The position numbers and the translations under genes were made by a program. DNA of 64,000 bases from positions 38,963-102,962 of the forward strand of contig NZ_BJFL01000021.1 in assembly GCF_005405885.1 (NCBI RefSeq), given 5' to 3'. Origin of the DNA: Gandjariella thermophila (GTDB lineage: Bacteria; Actinomycetota; Actinomycetes; Mycobacteriales; Pseudonocardiaceae). Of the stretch, positions 25,438 through 33,403 are shown piece after piece (positions within the stretch are counted from its first letter, which is position 1; the number at the start of each line of letters is the position of its first letter). The notes under the pieces are model-generated. The model ran no database searches, had not been told where the DNA came from, and saw nothing but the letters and a program-made list of their open reading frames with translations.

Positions 25438-26550
25438 CTACCGCCCGAGCCGGCGGATGGCCTCGCGTCCCGGCGCGGTCTGCTCTTCGGGGACCGAGTC
25501 GGGGTCCACCGCGGCCGGTACCGCGCGGTCGTCCTTGCCGGCGACGAGTTCGGCCTCCACCGGAGCGGACCGCTTGAGCAGCGCGAGCGCGACCGGGCCC
25601 AACTCGTGGTGCCGGACCACCGAGCCGATCCGGCCCACGGTGCGTTCCCCGGCGAGCACCGGGTCCCCGGGTTCCGGCAGCGCCTCCAGTGACCCGTCCA
25701 GGTGCAGCAGCACCATCCGGCGCGGTGGGCGGCCCATGTTGTAGACCTTGGCCACCGTCTCCTGGCCCCGGTAGCACCCCTTCTCCAGGTGCACCGCGGA
25801 GCCGATCCAGTTCAGCTCGTTGGGGATCGCCTTCTCGTCGGTGTCCACGTCCAGCCGGGGGCGCAGCGACTCCACCCGCAGCGCCTCGAATGTCCAGCTC
25901 CCGGCGGCACGGGCGCCGGCGGCGGTGAGCCGGTCCCACCATGTCTCCAGGGACTCACGCGGCAACCACAGGTCGGCGGCGTCCGGTGCCGGCCAGGGTC
26001 GCCGCTGCGCGAACCCCCCGCCGTCCAACGCGGCCACGCCCTCCGGCCGCTCGGGCACGGCCACGCCGGCGGCGGCCAGCACGGTCTCCGTGCTCGGACC
26101 GACCACGGACAGCACGGCGAGTTCGGCGGTGGCGTCCCTCGGTTCGACCTTCGACCAGAACACCATCGAGCTGAGGTAGCCGAGCAGCGGCTCGGCGTGG
26201 CCGGGGTCGACCGACAGCCACACGCAGCCGTCCAGGTGGGCCAGCACGGCGTGGTGCTCGACCCGCCCGTGCGCGTCGAGCACCAGCGCCTCGGTGCCGG
26301 CGCCCTCGGGCAGTGCGGTCAGGTGCTGCGAGGTCAGCGCGTGCAGCCAGGTCAGCCGGTCCTCGCCGGGCACGGCCAGCACCCCGCGGTGCGAGCGGTC
26401 CACCACGGCCGCCCCACGCGCGGCGGCGCGCTGCTCGGCGAACGGGTCACCGAAGTGCCAGGGCACCCCGGCGTCCGGTGAGCCGTCCGGCGGCGGCACC
26501 GCGCCCGGCCGGCGGAGCAGCGGCGATGTCATGGCGGCGGTGGGGTTCAC
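25438..26550 (-). CDS. ygfZ: YgfZ/GcvT folate-binding protein
   Basis: A 370-residue protein of the YgfZ family, which uses folate in maturation or repair of certain Fe-S enzymes. The signature KGCYRGQETVAKVYNMG contains the conserved Cys of K-G-C-Y-x-G-Q-E. Other marks: VVDRSHRGVLAVPGEDRLTW, LLGYLSSMVFWSKVEPRDAT, EKAIPNELNWIG. The GTG start at 26550 overlaps the Fur-family stop by 4 bases (GTGA), which makes translational coupling likely and decides the start over ATG 26532. The neighbourhood matches Rv0811c in M. tuberculosis. Confidence 0.9.
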   Translation of the reverse strand: MNPTAAMTSPLLRRPGAVPPPDGSPDAGVPWHFGDPFAEQRAAARGAAVVDRSHRGVLAVPGEDRLTWLHALTSQHLTALPEGAGTEALVLDAHGRVEHHAVLAHLDGCVWLSVDPGHAEPLLGYLSSMVFWSKVEPRDATAELAVLSVVGPSTETVLAAAGVAVPERPEGVAALDGGGFAQRRPWPAPDAADLWLPRESLETWWDRLTAAGARAAGSWTFEALRVESLRPRLDVDTDEKAIPNELNWIGSAVHLEKGCYRGQETVAKVYNMGRPPRRMVLLHLDGSLEALPEPGDPVLAGERTVGRIGSVVRHHELGPVALALLKRSAPVEAELVAGKDDRAVPAAVDPDSVPEEQTAPGREAIRRLGR

Positions 26551-27050
26551 GCAGTGCCTCCGGCGTTCACACAGTCACGGCAGGTACCTGACAGAGCGAG
26601 GTGGCTCCCGTCCAGGTCGAACCCGAAACGCTGGCGCAGTGTTCCCGCCAGGTCGTCCAGCAGGTCACAGGGCACCTCCTCGACGCGGCCACACCGGTGG
26701 CAGACCAGGTGCACGTGCTCGTGCTCGTCGGCGGAGTAGGTCGGCGCGCCGTGCCCGAGGTGGGTATGCCGGACCAGGTTCAGCCGCTCCAGCAGGTCCA
26801 GGGTGCGGTACACGGTGGTGATGTTGACCGTCGGCGCGGTGCGCTGCACGTGCTGGCACACCTGCTCCGGCGTGGCGTGCCGCAGCTCCCGGACGGCGTC
26901 CAGGACAAGCTGCCGTTGCGGGGTCATCCGCATGCCGCGCTCGTGGAGCGTCCTGCGCAGCGCCGTCCGCTCGGACCGTGACCTGCTCCCCACCTGCTTG
27001 CTTCCCGCGCCCCGGCCGGGCGTCCCCGAGGACTCGGCGGTCGTGCCCAC
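26547..27050 (-). CDS. Fur-family metalloregulator
   Basis: A 167-residue regulator. After a Ser/Gly/Arg-rich extension of about 35 residues comes the winged helix (RGMRMTPQRQLVLDAVRELR, HATPEQVCQHVQ, INITTVYRTLDLLERLNLVR-type), then the metal domain HTHLGHGAPTYS, DEHEHVHLVCHRCGRVEEVP and the C-terminal CRDC. The two CxxC pairs form the structural zinc site usual in Zur and many Fur proteins; HEHVH belongs to the regulatory site. Sequence alone does not separate Fur (iron) from Zur (zinc). GTG 27050 is the start, divergent from pabC with 41 bases between. The stop is coupled to ygfZ. Confidence 0.88.
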   Translation of the reverse strand: MGTTAESSGTPGRGAGSKQVGSRSRSERTALRRTLHERGMRMTPQRQLVLDAVRELRHATPEQVCQHVQRTAPTVNITTVYRTLDLLERLNLVRHTHLGHGAPTYSADEHEHVHLVCHRCGRVEEVPCDLLDDLAGTLRQRFGFDLDGSHLALSGTCRDCVNAGGTA

Positions 27051-27091
27051 GCCTCGATCGTATGCCGGCCGGCGTGGGTAGGCTCGGTCAC

Positions 27092-27934
27092 GTGCGCGTA
27101 CTCGCGATGCTCGACGGGACCCTGACCGACCCGGACGCCCCGCACATCCGGGTCGACGACCTCGGCCTGATGCGCGGCGACGGGATCTTCGAGACGATCC
27201 TGGCGGTCGACGGCCGACCACGCGAGCTGGGGGCGCACCTCGACCGGCTGGCCCGCTCGGCCGCCATGACGGACATCCCGCTGCCCGACCGCGCGGCCTG
27301 GGAGCGCGCGGTGCAGGCGGTGCTGGACAACTGGCCGGCCGATGGGGAGATGGCGCTCAAGCTGGTCTGCACCCGGGGCGTCGACGGCGGGGATGGCACG
27401 CCGACCGGGTTCGCCCTGGGCATGGAGATCGGCGAGCGCGTCCGGGCCCAGCGGCGGGACGGCATCTCCGTGGTCACCCTGGAGCGCGGCATCGACCCCG
27501 GCCTGGCCGACCGCGCGCCGTGGCTGCTGCTCGGCGCGAAGACGATCTCCTACGCGATCAACATGGCGGCGCAGCGGGAGGCGGAGCGGCGCGGCGCGGA
27601 CGACGTGGTGTTCACCGCGTCGGACGGCTCGCTGCTGGAAGGGCCGACGTCCACCCTGGTGGTGGCCTCCGGGCGGACCCTGCGCACGCCGCCCGCCCAG
27701 CTCGGCATCCTGCCCGGGACCACCCAGGCGGCCCTGTTCCGCGGTGCCGAGCGCGCCGGGTGGGCGACCAAGGTGGAGCCGTTGCGGGTGCCTGATCTGC
27801 GCGCCGCGGACGGCGTGTTCCTGGTCTCCAGCGTCCGGCGGATCACCCGGGTACACACCCTGGACGGCGAGCGGCTGACCGACTCGGCCGACCTGCACGC
27901 CGAGCTGGTCGGCTACTACGAGTCCGAGTACTGA
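27092..27934 (+). CDS. pabC: Class IV PLP aminotransferase, probable aminodeoxychorismate lyase
   Basis: A 280-residue PLP enzyme of fold type IV. Marks: IRVDDLGLMRGDGIFETILA, the PLP-Lys region LLGAKTISYAINMAAQREA, ADDVVFTASDGSLLEGPTST and LGILPGTTQAAL. The likely reaction is 4-amino-4-deoxychorismate to p-aminobenzoate plus pyruvate for folate, and a folate-binding YgfZ gene lies next door; a D- or branched-chain aminotransferase is the alternative. GTG 27092 has TAGGCT 7 bases upstream and no ribosome-binding site, so a leaderless transcript is likely. Confidence 0.85.
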   Translation: MRVLAMLDGTLTDPDAPHIRVDDLGLMRGDGIFETILAVDGRPRELGAHLDRLARSAAMTDIPLPDRAAWERAVQAVLDNWPADGEMALKLVCTRGVDGGDGTPTGFALGMEIGERVRAQRRDGISVVTLERGIDPGLADRAPWLLLGAKTISYAINMAAQREAERRGADDVVFTASDGSLLEGPTSTLVVASGRTLRTPPAQLGILPGTTQAALFRGAERAGWATKVEPLRVPDLRAADGVFLVSSVRRITRVHTLDGERLTDSADLHAELVGYYESEY

Positions 27935-27950
27935 CGTTCCCACCAGCCGA

Positions 27951-27979
27951 CCCTGCCGGGCCCGCCCGGCAGGGTTTTT
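27951..27979 (+). terminator. Rho-independent terminator after pabC
   Basis: CCCTGCCGGG (27951-27960) pairs with CCCGGCAGGG (27965-27974) around a 4-base loop and is followed by TTTTT. It is the most classical terminator in the window and lies 17 bases after the pabC stop. Confidence 0.92.
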
Positions 27980-28094
27980 CGCGTATGACCGCGGACGCCG
28001 CTGCGTAGCCGGTGCTGGTCCGCGTGCTCGGCGTGCCCGAGCGTACGGCGATGGCGTGGACGGCGGCCGAGGCGGGAACCGGCGGGGCGCCCGC

Positions 28095-28748
28095 TCATCC
28101 CGCCACACGTTCCAGCAGCGCGGACACGTGCGGCTGCATCGGCTGGCCGACCATCGCCCGCTCCTCCACATAGGCGAGCTTGCCGTCCACGATCCCGTAC
28201 AGCCGCTTGGCCGCGTTGACCTCCTTGGCGGTCGGGGTACGCGTCACGATGTCGGTGGCCAGCTCCCAGGACGTCTGGTTACGCGGCTTGCCGAAGAAGA
28301 TCTCCGCGATCCCGGTGGCATGCGCCAGCAGCACCTCGATGGTGTCGTCCGGCTGCGGCCGCCACCAGCCCACCTCGCGGGCCGCCGGCCGGATGACCTC
28401 GCCCTCGGAGTCCAGCAGCCACGCCCGGGCCTCGTAGTAGAGGAACGGCCGGCCGTCGTGCGCGAAGGTCACCTGCTGGCCGAACCGGTACGGGCCGTCG
28501 ATCGTCGGGTAGACGACCTCCCCCTCGCCGCGCCACACGCCGACCAGCGGCAGCAGCGCCAGGCACCGCTCGTGCAGGTCCGGGCCCTGCCTCAGGTTGG
28601 CCGTGTCCGGGGCGACCGGCAGGTCGTCGAACTGGGGCAGGTTGCGGTCCCGGGTGTGTGCGGCGCGCTCCGCGGCGGCGCGCAGCGCGGCATCGCCGCT
28701 GCCCGGTTCGGCTCCGTTCGCCCCGGGAGGTGGTGTGTTCGGTGCCAT
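28095..28748 (-). CDS. Nitrobindin (heme-binding beta-barrel, FABP-like)
   Basis: A 217-residue protein of the nitrobindin family (old DUF1794). After a disordered head of about 60 residues comes LLPLVGVWRGEGEVVYPTID, the family signature, then a ten-stranded barrel: FGQQVTFAHDGRPFLYYEAR, GWWRPQPDDTIEVLLAHATG, EIFFGKP. The C-terminal QPMQPHVSALLERV supplies the His that binds ferric heme. Mycobacterial and plant members bind NO and isomerise peroxynitrite. Same relative position as Rv0813c. It converges on pabC across a strong terminator. Confidence 0.9.
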   Translation of the reverse strand: MAPNTPPPGANGAEPGSGDAALRAAAERAAHTRDRNLPQFDDLPVAPDTANLRQGPDLHERCLALLPLVGVWRGEGEVVYPTIDGPYRFGQQVTFAHDGRPFLYYEARAWLLDSEGEVIRPAAREVGWWRPQPDDTIEVLLAHATGIAEIFFGKPRNQTSWELATDIVTRTPTAKEVNAAKRLYGIVDGKLAYVEERAMVGQPMQPHVSALLERVAG

Positions 28749-28763
28749 CGTCCCTTGCTGCGC

Positions 28764-28862
28764 TCAGCGGTGGTCGGCGTACAGGCGGTACACCACGTAG
28801 GCGGAGAACCATGCCACCGCGAGGACCATGACAACCAGCAGGCCGGTGAAGAAGTGTTCCAC
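28764..28862 (-). CDS. Candidate 32-residue single-span membrane protein
   Basis: A short frame from GTG 28862 to TGA 28764 encodes a product starting MEHFFTGLLVVMVLAVAWF and ending YVVYRLYADHR: one unbroken hydrophobic helix of about 20 residues followed by a positive tail, an ideal one-pass membrane protein. It lies 15 bases upstream of nitrobindin on the same strand, so they may be co-transcribed. No good ribosome-binding site is visible before the GTG. The composition is unlike the Arg/Pro/Gly strings of chance frames in this genome, which is the main reason to believe it. Confidence 0.6.
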   Translation of the reverse strand: MEHFFTGLLVVMVLAVAWFSAYVVYRLYADHR

Positions 28863-28961
28863 GGCCCGAGGATATAAGCGCGGTAGCGGGCGACCTTCAC
28901 CGTGGTGGGTGCGCACCGGGTGAGTCCCGTCTCAGTGCCGGCGCGGCCGCGGCCGGCGCCG

Positions 28962-29012
28962 GCACGGGGAGGGCCCGGCGGCCGAACCCCGGCCACCGGG
29001 CCCTCCCCGTGC
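28962..29012. terminator. Terminator between sseC and the nitrobindin group
   Basis: GCACGGGGAGGGCCCGG (28962-28978) pairs perfectly over 17 bases with 28996-29012 around a 17-base loop. It ends 7 bases past the leftward sseC stop and would end the sulfur operon. Confidence 0.85.
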
Positions 29013-29019
29013 TGCTCCG

Positions 29020-29325
29020 TCAGGCCACCGACACCTGCAGCTCGTGCAGGCCGGGACCCTCCGCGGTGACGGTCGCCTCACCGTTGCCGGCGCGGTGCAG
29101 CGCGCGCACCGTCCAGGAACCGGGGGCGGCGAAGAACCGGAAGTCACCCTCCGGGGAAGACACGACCTCCGCGGTGAACTCGCCGGTGGCGTCCAGCAAC
29201 CGGACGAACGCTCCGCCGACCGGCTCGCCCGCGGCGAGCACCTTGCCGGTGAGCACGACCTCCTTGCCGGCGTCCACGTTGGCCGGCAGGGTGGCCGTCT
29301 GCTGTGGGGCTCCGCATCCGCTCAT
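29020..29325 (-). CDS. sseC: SseC-like DUF1416 protein
   Basis: A 101-residue protein starting SGCGAPQQTATLPANVDAGK, followed by a small beta-sandwich (EVVLTGKVLAAGEPVGGAFV, GDFRFFAAPGSWTVRAL), which is DUF1416. In mycobacteria the same protein, SseC, is always next to the sulfurtransferase CysA2 and is thought to act with it in sulfur transfer; mechanism unknown. The N-terminal SGCG Cys could carry sulfur (inference). ATG 29325 overlaps the sulfurtransferase stop by 4 bases (ATGA), so the two are translationally coupled. Confidence 0.88.
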   Translation of the reverse strand: MSGCGAPQQTATLPANVDAGKEVVLTGKVLAAGEPVGGAFVRLLDATGEFTAEVVSSPEGDFRFFAAPGSWTVRALHRAGNGEATVTAEGPGLHELQVSVA

Positions 29326-30173
29326 GCTCGGGCTTCCTTTCCGGGACCGACCTCGACCGGGACGCCGACCAGCGACCCGTACTCGGTCCACGATCCGTCG
29401 TAGTTCTTCACATCGGAGTGGCCGAGCAGTTCCCGCAGCACGAACCAGGTGTGCGAGGAACGCTCGCCGATACGGCAGTACGCGATGGTCGGCTTGCTGC
29501 CGTCCAGGCCCGCCTCGCCATAGATCTCACGCAGCTCGTCGTCGGAGCGGAAGGTGCCGTCCTCGTTGGCCGCCTTGCTCCACGGCACGTTGATCGCCGA
29601 CGGGATGTGACCCGCCCGCTGCGCCTGCTCCTGCGGCAGGTGCGCCGGGGCGAGCAGCTTGCCGACGAACTCGTCCGGGGACCGCACGTCGACCAGGTTC
29701 TTCTTGCCGATCGCGTCGACGACCTCGTCCCGGAACGCCCGGATCGAGGTGTCCGGCTCCTTGGCCTGGTACTGCGTGGCCGGGCGGTTGACCTCCTCCT
29801 TGTCCAGCGGCCGGCCGTCCAGCTCCCACTTCTTGCGGCCACCGTCGAGCAGCTTGACGTTCTCGTGGCCGTAGAGCTTGAAGTACCAGTACGCGTACGC
29901 GGCGAACCAGTTGTTGTTGCCGCCGTAGAGGATCACCGTGTCGTCGTTGCCGATGCCACGCTCGGAGAGCAGCTTGGAGAACCCGTCCCGGTCGACGAAG
30001 TCCCGCCGCACCGGGTCCTGCAGGTCCTGCTTCCAGTCGATCTTCACCGCGCCCGGGATGTGGCCGGCGTCGTATGCGCTGGTGTCCTCGTCCACCTCGA
30101 CGAACACCACCCCGGGCGTGTTGAGGTTCTCCTCGGCCCACGCTGCCGAGACCAGCACGTTCTCGCGACTCAT
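29322..30173 (-). CDS. cysA2: Thiosulfate sulfurtransferase (tandem rhodanese, CysA2/SseA type)
   Basis: A 283-residue protein with two rhodanese domains. The first (LVSAAWAEENLNTPGVVFVE, DAGHIPGAVKIDWKQDLQDP, GNNNWFAAYAYWYFKLYGH) lacks the active Cys. The second (VDVRSPDEFVGKLLAPAHLP, RAGHIPSAINVPW) has the catalytic loop IAYCRIGERSSHTWFVL, where Cys takes the persulfide sulfur. It transfers sulfane sulfur from thiosulfate or mercaptopyruvate to an acceptor. ATG 30173 has GGGAG upstream. The operon order is leader peptide, DUF4395, this gene, sseC, which places it under cysteine-linked control. Confidence 0.93.
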   Translation of the reverse strand: MSRENVLVSAAWAEENLNTPGVVFVEVDEDTSAYDAGHIPGAVKIDWKQDLQDPVRRDFVDRDGFSKLLSERGIGNDDTVILYGGNNNWFAAYAYWYFKLYGHENVKLLDGGRKKWELDGRPLDKEEVNRPATQYQAKEPDTSIRAFRDEVVDAIGKKNLVDVRSPDEFVGKLLAPAHLPQEQAQRAGHIPSAINVPWSKAANEDGTFRSDDELREIYGEAGLDGSKPTIAYCRIGERSSHTWFVLRELLGHSDVKNYDGSWTEYGSLVGVPVEVGPGKEARA

Positions 30174-30217
30174 CGAGCGGCTCCCACTTCTGTCTACTTC
30201 GGATGGTGTTGAGGGGT

Positions 30218-30652
30218 TTACTCGGCCCTCACCGGCGTCCTCCACCTGCGGATCAGCAGGAACATCTCGCAACCGAGGCAGAACCCGGTTGCCGCGTTGA
30301 GGAGGGCGGCGACGAGTGCCGCTGCGGTGGCGACCACGCCGACGGCGGTGAGTCCCGTGGCGTAGCCGATCGTGCCGACCAGCGCGAAGACGAAACCGAC
30401 GCCCTGGGCGAACCGGACCGGTGCGGCCTCCTCCCGCTCGTCGGTGGGCTTCAACCGGGGCCTGACCACCGCCCGGAACACCTGACCCCACGGGTTCAGC
30501 CGCAGGCTGACGAACGCGCACAGGGCGAAGATGAGGGTCTGCGCGGCGAGCAGCCGCCACGACCCGGTGAGCAGCACAACGGCCAGGATCGCGCTGGTTA
30601 TCCACGCCGAGAAGCGCGGACCTCGGGGATCTACCGGGGGATCTGCGGGCAT
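30218..30652 (-). CDS. DUF4395 membrane protein
   Basis: A 144-residue membrane protein with about four hydrophobic segments (WITSAILAVVLLTGSW, AQTLIFALCAFVSL, FALVGTIGYATGLTAVGVVA, LVAALLNAATGFCLGCEMFL). It begins with DPRGPRFSAW, and GFCLGCEMFLLIRR supplies a conserved CxxC near the C-terminus, the hallmark of DUF4395. These proteins sit with thioredoxin and rhodanese genes in actinobacteria, which suggests a membrane thiol or sulfur-transfer step (inference). It is the first structural gene after the cysteine leader peptide. Confidence 0.88.
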   Translation of the reverse strand: MPADPPVDPRGPRFSAWITSAILAVVLLTGSWRLLAAQTLIFALCAFVSLRLNPWGQVFRAVVRPRLKPTDEREEAAPVRFAQGVGFVFALVGTIGYATGLTAVGVVATAAALVAALLNAATGFCLGCEMFLLIRRWRTPVRAE

Positions 30653-30770
30653 GGCGACGGCCTCCCGAACTCGGACGGTGGAATGGGCCCGGCAGGGGCG
30701 GCTCGCGGGCGCCGATGCGCGCGGTCGGGCAGGATGAGCGGCGCGCCGGCGGGACGAGGAAACCGCCCGG

Positions 30771-30845
30771 TCAGCGCGCTCGACACAGGCTGCTGTCAAC
30801 GCGGCACAGGTCGACTGCGCGGCGCTTGGTGAGCAGCGTGTGCAT
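30771..30845 (-). CDS. Cysteine-containing leader peptide of the sulfur operon
   Basis: A 24-residue frame from ATG 30845 to TGA 30771, starting MHTLLTKRRAVDLCRV and ending SSLCRAR, with two Cys codons. TAGCCT lies 7 bases before the ATG and no ribosome-binding site is present, so it should be a leaderless message. Closely similar short peptides, annotated as putative leader peptides, precede sulfur-assimilation genes in many actinobacteria. In mycobacteria a poly-Cys leaderless frame before the cysA2 operon has been shown to act as a cysteine-responsive attenuator: ribosomes stall when cysteine is scarce, which raises downstream expression. DUF4395 starts 118 bases downstream. Identity is good; attenuation here is inferred. 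Confidence 0.85.
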   Translation of the reverse strand: MHTLLTKRRAVDLCRVDSSLCRAR

Positions 30846-31003
30846 AACCCGCAGGCTACCGGAACCAACCGGCCCTCGGGAGGGGCGTGCCAGCAGGTGG
30901 AACGAGCGTGCCGATCGGGCGAACGTCGCCCCGCCGATACTCCACCCGTCCGCACGGGTTGCGCCGGAGGAATCCGCCGGTTCACCGGTGGCGGCGGGTG
31001 TGG

Positions 31004-31474
31004 TCAGGCCGGCAGGTACGGCCGCAGCGCGGTGAGCAGCGTGTCCGGCTTGGGTACGCCGCCGACCCGGAGCAACTCGGTGCCGCGCGGGTCGTAGGCC
31101 AGCGTGGTGGGCGCGCGGAGGACGCCGAGCCGGGCGGCGACCTCCGGGGTGTCCGTGACGTCCAACTCGACGTGGCGCAGGCCCTCGGTGCGGGAGGACA
31201 GCTCGGTGAGCACCGCCCTGGCCGGCCGGCAGGAGGTGCAGTAGCTGGTGGTCACCTGCACCAGTGTCACCGGGGCCGGCCCCTGCTCCGGGTGCAGCAG
31301 CGCGCGCACCGCGTCCGGCAGCGCGTCGCCGGGCGCGGTGTCCCCGGTACGTGCCGCGCCACCGCCCGGTCCGCCGGCGCGGCCCGGCCGGATGCGGCCC
31401 TCGCGCCGGCGCAGCAGCACGGCGACCAGCACGGTCACGGCGAGTGCCCCCAGCAGCGCCCACAGCCCGGTCAT
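31004..31474 (-). CDS. Membrane-anchored thioredoxin-like protein
   Basis: A 156-residue protein with one N-terminal membrane helix ([20 protein letters not shown]), a basic, Gly-rich linker and a thioredoxin fold: [20 protein letters not shown] with CTSC as the redox pair, [20 protein letters not shown], and the cis-Pro [11 protein letters not shown]. The orientation of the fold is not certain. It corresponds to Rv0816c (ThiX), next to cysA2 and sseC, so a role in reducing sulfur-transfer intermediates is plausible. ATG 31474 overlaps the stop of the LmeA gene by 4 bases; the cysteine leader follows 158 bases on. Confidence 0.88.
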   Translation of the reverse strand: MTGLWALLGALAVTVLVAVLLRRREGRIRPGRAGGPGGGAARTGDTAPGDALPDAVRALLHPEQGPAPVTLVQVTTSYCTSCRPARAVLTELSSRTEGLRHVELDVTDTPEVAARLGVLRAPTTLAYDPRGTELLRVGGVPKPDTLLTALRPYLPA

Positions 31475-32268
31475 TTGCCCAGCGCCCTCCCGTTGAACGT
31501 GACGTTCTTCGCGGTGCCCTCGATCACCAGCGCGGCGTTCTCCACGTGCACCTTGGTCGGCTTGGCCGCGAACGGCAACGTGCCCGGGTCCAGCCGGAAG
31601 GTGAACATCCTGGCCACCGACTGCTGTACCACGTCAGGCACCCGCAGCGAACCGAGCGCGCTGTTGCCCAACTCCACCCGGCGCGCGGAGATCTGCAGCT
31701 GGCCGCCGACCAGCGCGAGCACCGCGTGCGCGGTGACCTGGATCTGCTGGCCGGCGATGTCGGTGCTGCCGGTGAGCTTCACCGGGGCCTGGGTGGCGTC
31801 CTGGGAACCGGACTGCCCGGACTGCCCGCCGCGCGCGTCGCCGGAGCCCTGGTCCTCCTGCGGGTCCGGCTCGATGGTCAGGTCCGGGATGCCCAGCAGC
31901 CGGCCGATGTCGCTGGCCTTGAACCGCAGGCTGCCCTCGACGTCGTCCACGGTGGCGGTGTTGGCCTGGCCACCGAGCGCGTCGGACAGCGACAGCCGCA
32001 CGTGGTAGAGGTCGGCGACCAGACCGACGTCGTGCAGCTTGTCGCCGAGCGGCACCCCGTTCGCCTTGACCGTGATGTCCCGGTAGTCGCCGGCCAGCGC
32101 CTGCGCGAGGAATGGGAACCCGTTGATCCGCACGTCCGGGTCCTCGGAGAGGGCCAGCTTCGCCCGCATCTGCTTGGACACCTGGTACTCGGCGAACGCC
32201 GCCAGGCCGAAGTCGGCACCGACCAGCAGCGCGACGAGGACCAGGACACTGATCACGAGCTTCTTCAC
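31471..32268 (-). CDS. lmeA: LmeA-family phospholipid-binding protein (DUF2993)
   Basis: A 265-residue exported protein. [20 protein letters not shown] is a signal peptide or anchor, followed by the DUF2993 lipid-binding fold ([40 protein letters not shown]). A Gly/Ser/Gln-rich disordered insert lies around residues 135-160. In mycobacteria LmeA binds phosphoinositides and is needed for normal lipomannan mannan elongation. GTG 32268 is used because it begins the KKLV signal. Transcribed with thioredoxin, divergent from glnR. Confidence 0.88.
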   Translation of the reverse strand: MKKLVISVLVLVALLVGADFGLAAFAEYQVSKQMRAKLALSEDPDVRINGFPFLAQALAGDYRDITVKANGVPLGDKLHDVGLVADLYHVRLSLSDALGGQANTATVDDVEGSLRFKASDIGRLLGIPDLTIEPDPQEDQGSGDARGGQSGQSGSQDATQAPVKLTGSTDIAGQQIQVTAHAVLALVGGQLQISARRVELGNSALGSLRVPDVVQQSVARMFTFRLDPGTLPFAAKPTKVHVENAALVIEGTAKNVTFNGRALGK

Positions 32269-32583
32269 GTTCCGTCCGTTCCGTTCGTCGTCCTTGCGGT
32301 TCCGGGTGCCGCCGCGCCGAGTTCTGCCGCAGTCCGGTGTACCAGTTCCGCGGCCGGCGCGGGCCGGCCGCGCCCGTTCCGGGAGCGTGACGGGCCGCCG
32401 TGCGAGGTGAGCCAGTCGTGTGACAAGCCTGTAACACTTGTGACGATGGCCGAGCGACCTGGGCTGATGCTGGCCATGGCAGGTATTCTCCGGTTCATCT
32501 CCAGGCAATGGGGCCGGGTTGATCCCCAATTCGGCCCTGCGCCGGCCAGCTCCGGCCCGCGGCCGGGAGAAGGAGCGCACAGG
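32269..32583. other. Divergent control region between lmeA and glnR
   Basis: These 315 bases hold the promoters of both genes. The rightward strand shows GTGAC (32420-32424), six bases, GTAAC (32431-32435), six bases, then GAC at 32442, a spacing like that of GlnR boxes (gTnAc-n6-GaAAc). No coding frame of natural composition was seen. Confidence 0.45.
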
Positions 32584-33369
32584 ATGAGCGTTGACCTGCT
32601 GCTGTTGACCAACGACCCCGATCCTAGCTCGGTGCTGCCCGCGCTCAGCCTGCTGCCCTACGACGTCCGCCCGGTGCAGCCGGAGGTGTCCGCCCTGCTG
32701 GACGCGGGACCGCACGACTCGGTGCTGGTGGACGCGCGGGTGGATCTGGCCGGTGCGCGGAGCCTCTGCCGGCTGCTCGGGTCCAGCGGTGTCGACGTCC
32801 CGGTGGTCGCGGTGGTGACCGAGGGCGGCCTGGTCGCGGTGACCGCCGAGTGGGGTGTGGACGAGATCCTGCTGCCGGACGCCGGCCCCGCCGAGGTGGA
32901 CGCGCGGCTGCGCCTGGTGCGGGCCCGCTGCGCCGCGGCCAAGCAGGGCGGCGACGGGGCGCTGCAGCTCGGTGACCTGGTGATCGACGAGGCGACGTAC
33001 ACCGCGCGGTTGCGTGGCCGCCCGCTCGACCTCACCTACAAGGAGTTCGAGCTGCTGAAGTACCTCGCCCAGCACGCTGGCCGGGTGTTCACCCGGGCCC
33101 AGCTGCTGCAGGAGGTCTGGGGCTACGACTTCTTCGGCGGCACCCGCACGGTGGACGTGCACGTCCGGCGGCTGCGCGCCAAGCTCGGCCCGGAGCACGA
33201 GCAGATGATCGGCACCGTGCGCAACGTTGGGTACAAGTTCGTCCGCCCGCCACGGCCCGGCGGCCTGCGCCGCGGTGAGGTCGAGCACGCCGCCGAGTCA
33301 GCGCCGGACACCGACACCGAGGCGGGCGCGTCGCCGGACCCGTCGCTCTGGGCGGGCCTGCGCGGCTGA
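32584..33369 (+). CDS. glnR: GlnR, OmpR-type orphan regulator of nitrogen metabolism
   Basis: A 261-residue response-regulator-like protein. The receiver domain keeps Asp50 (VLVDARVDL), which in GlnR supports homodimerisation rather than phosphorylation, and lacks the usual acidic cluster ([13 protein letters not shown]). The DNA-binding domain ([51 protein letters not shown]) is the winged helix of OmpR. GlnR activates glnA, amtB and nitrate genes under nitrogen limitation in actinomycetes. It is followed by mshD and the pst operon, as in M. tuberculosis (Rv0818-0820). Ends with an acidic disordered tail. Confidence 0.93.
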   Translation: MSVDLLLLTNDPDPSSVLPALSLLPYDVRPVQPEVSALLDAGPHDSVLVDARVDLAGARSLCRLLGSSGVDVPVVAVVTEGGLVAVTAEWGVDEILLPDAGPAEVDARLRLVRARCAAAKQGGDGALQLGDLVIDEATYTARLRGRPLDLTYKEFELLKYLAQHAGRVFTRAQLLQEVWGYDFFGGTRTVDVHVRRLRAKLGPEHEQMIGTVRNVGYKFVRPPRPGGLRRGEVEHAAESAPDTDTEAGASPDPSLWAGLRG

Positions 33370-33403
33370 GCCGCCGTCACGCGGGTGGGTTAACGTCACC
33401 CAC

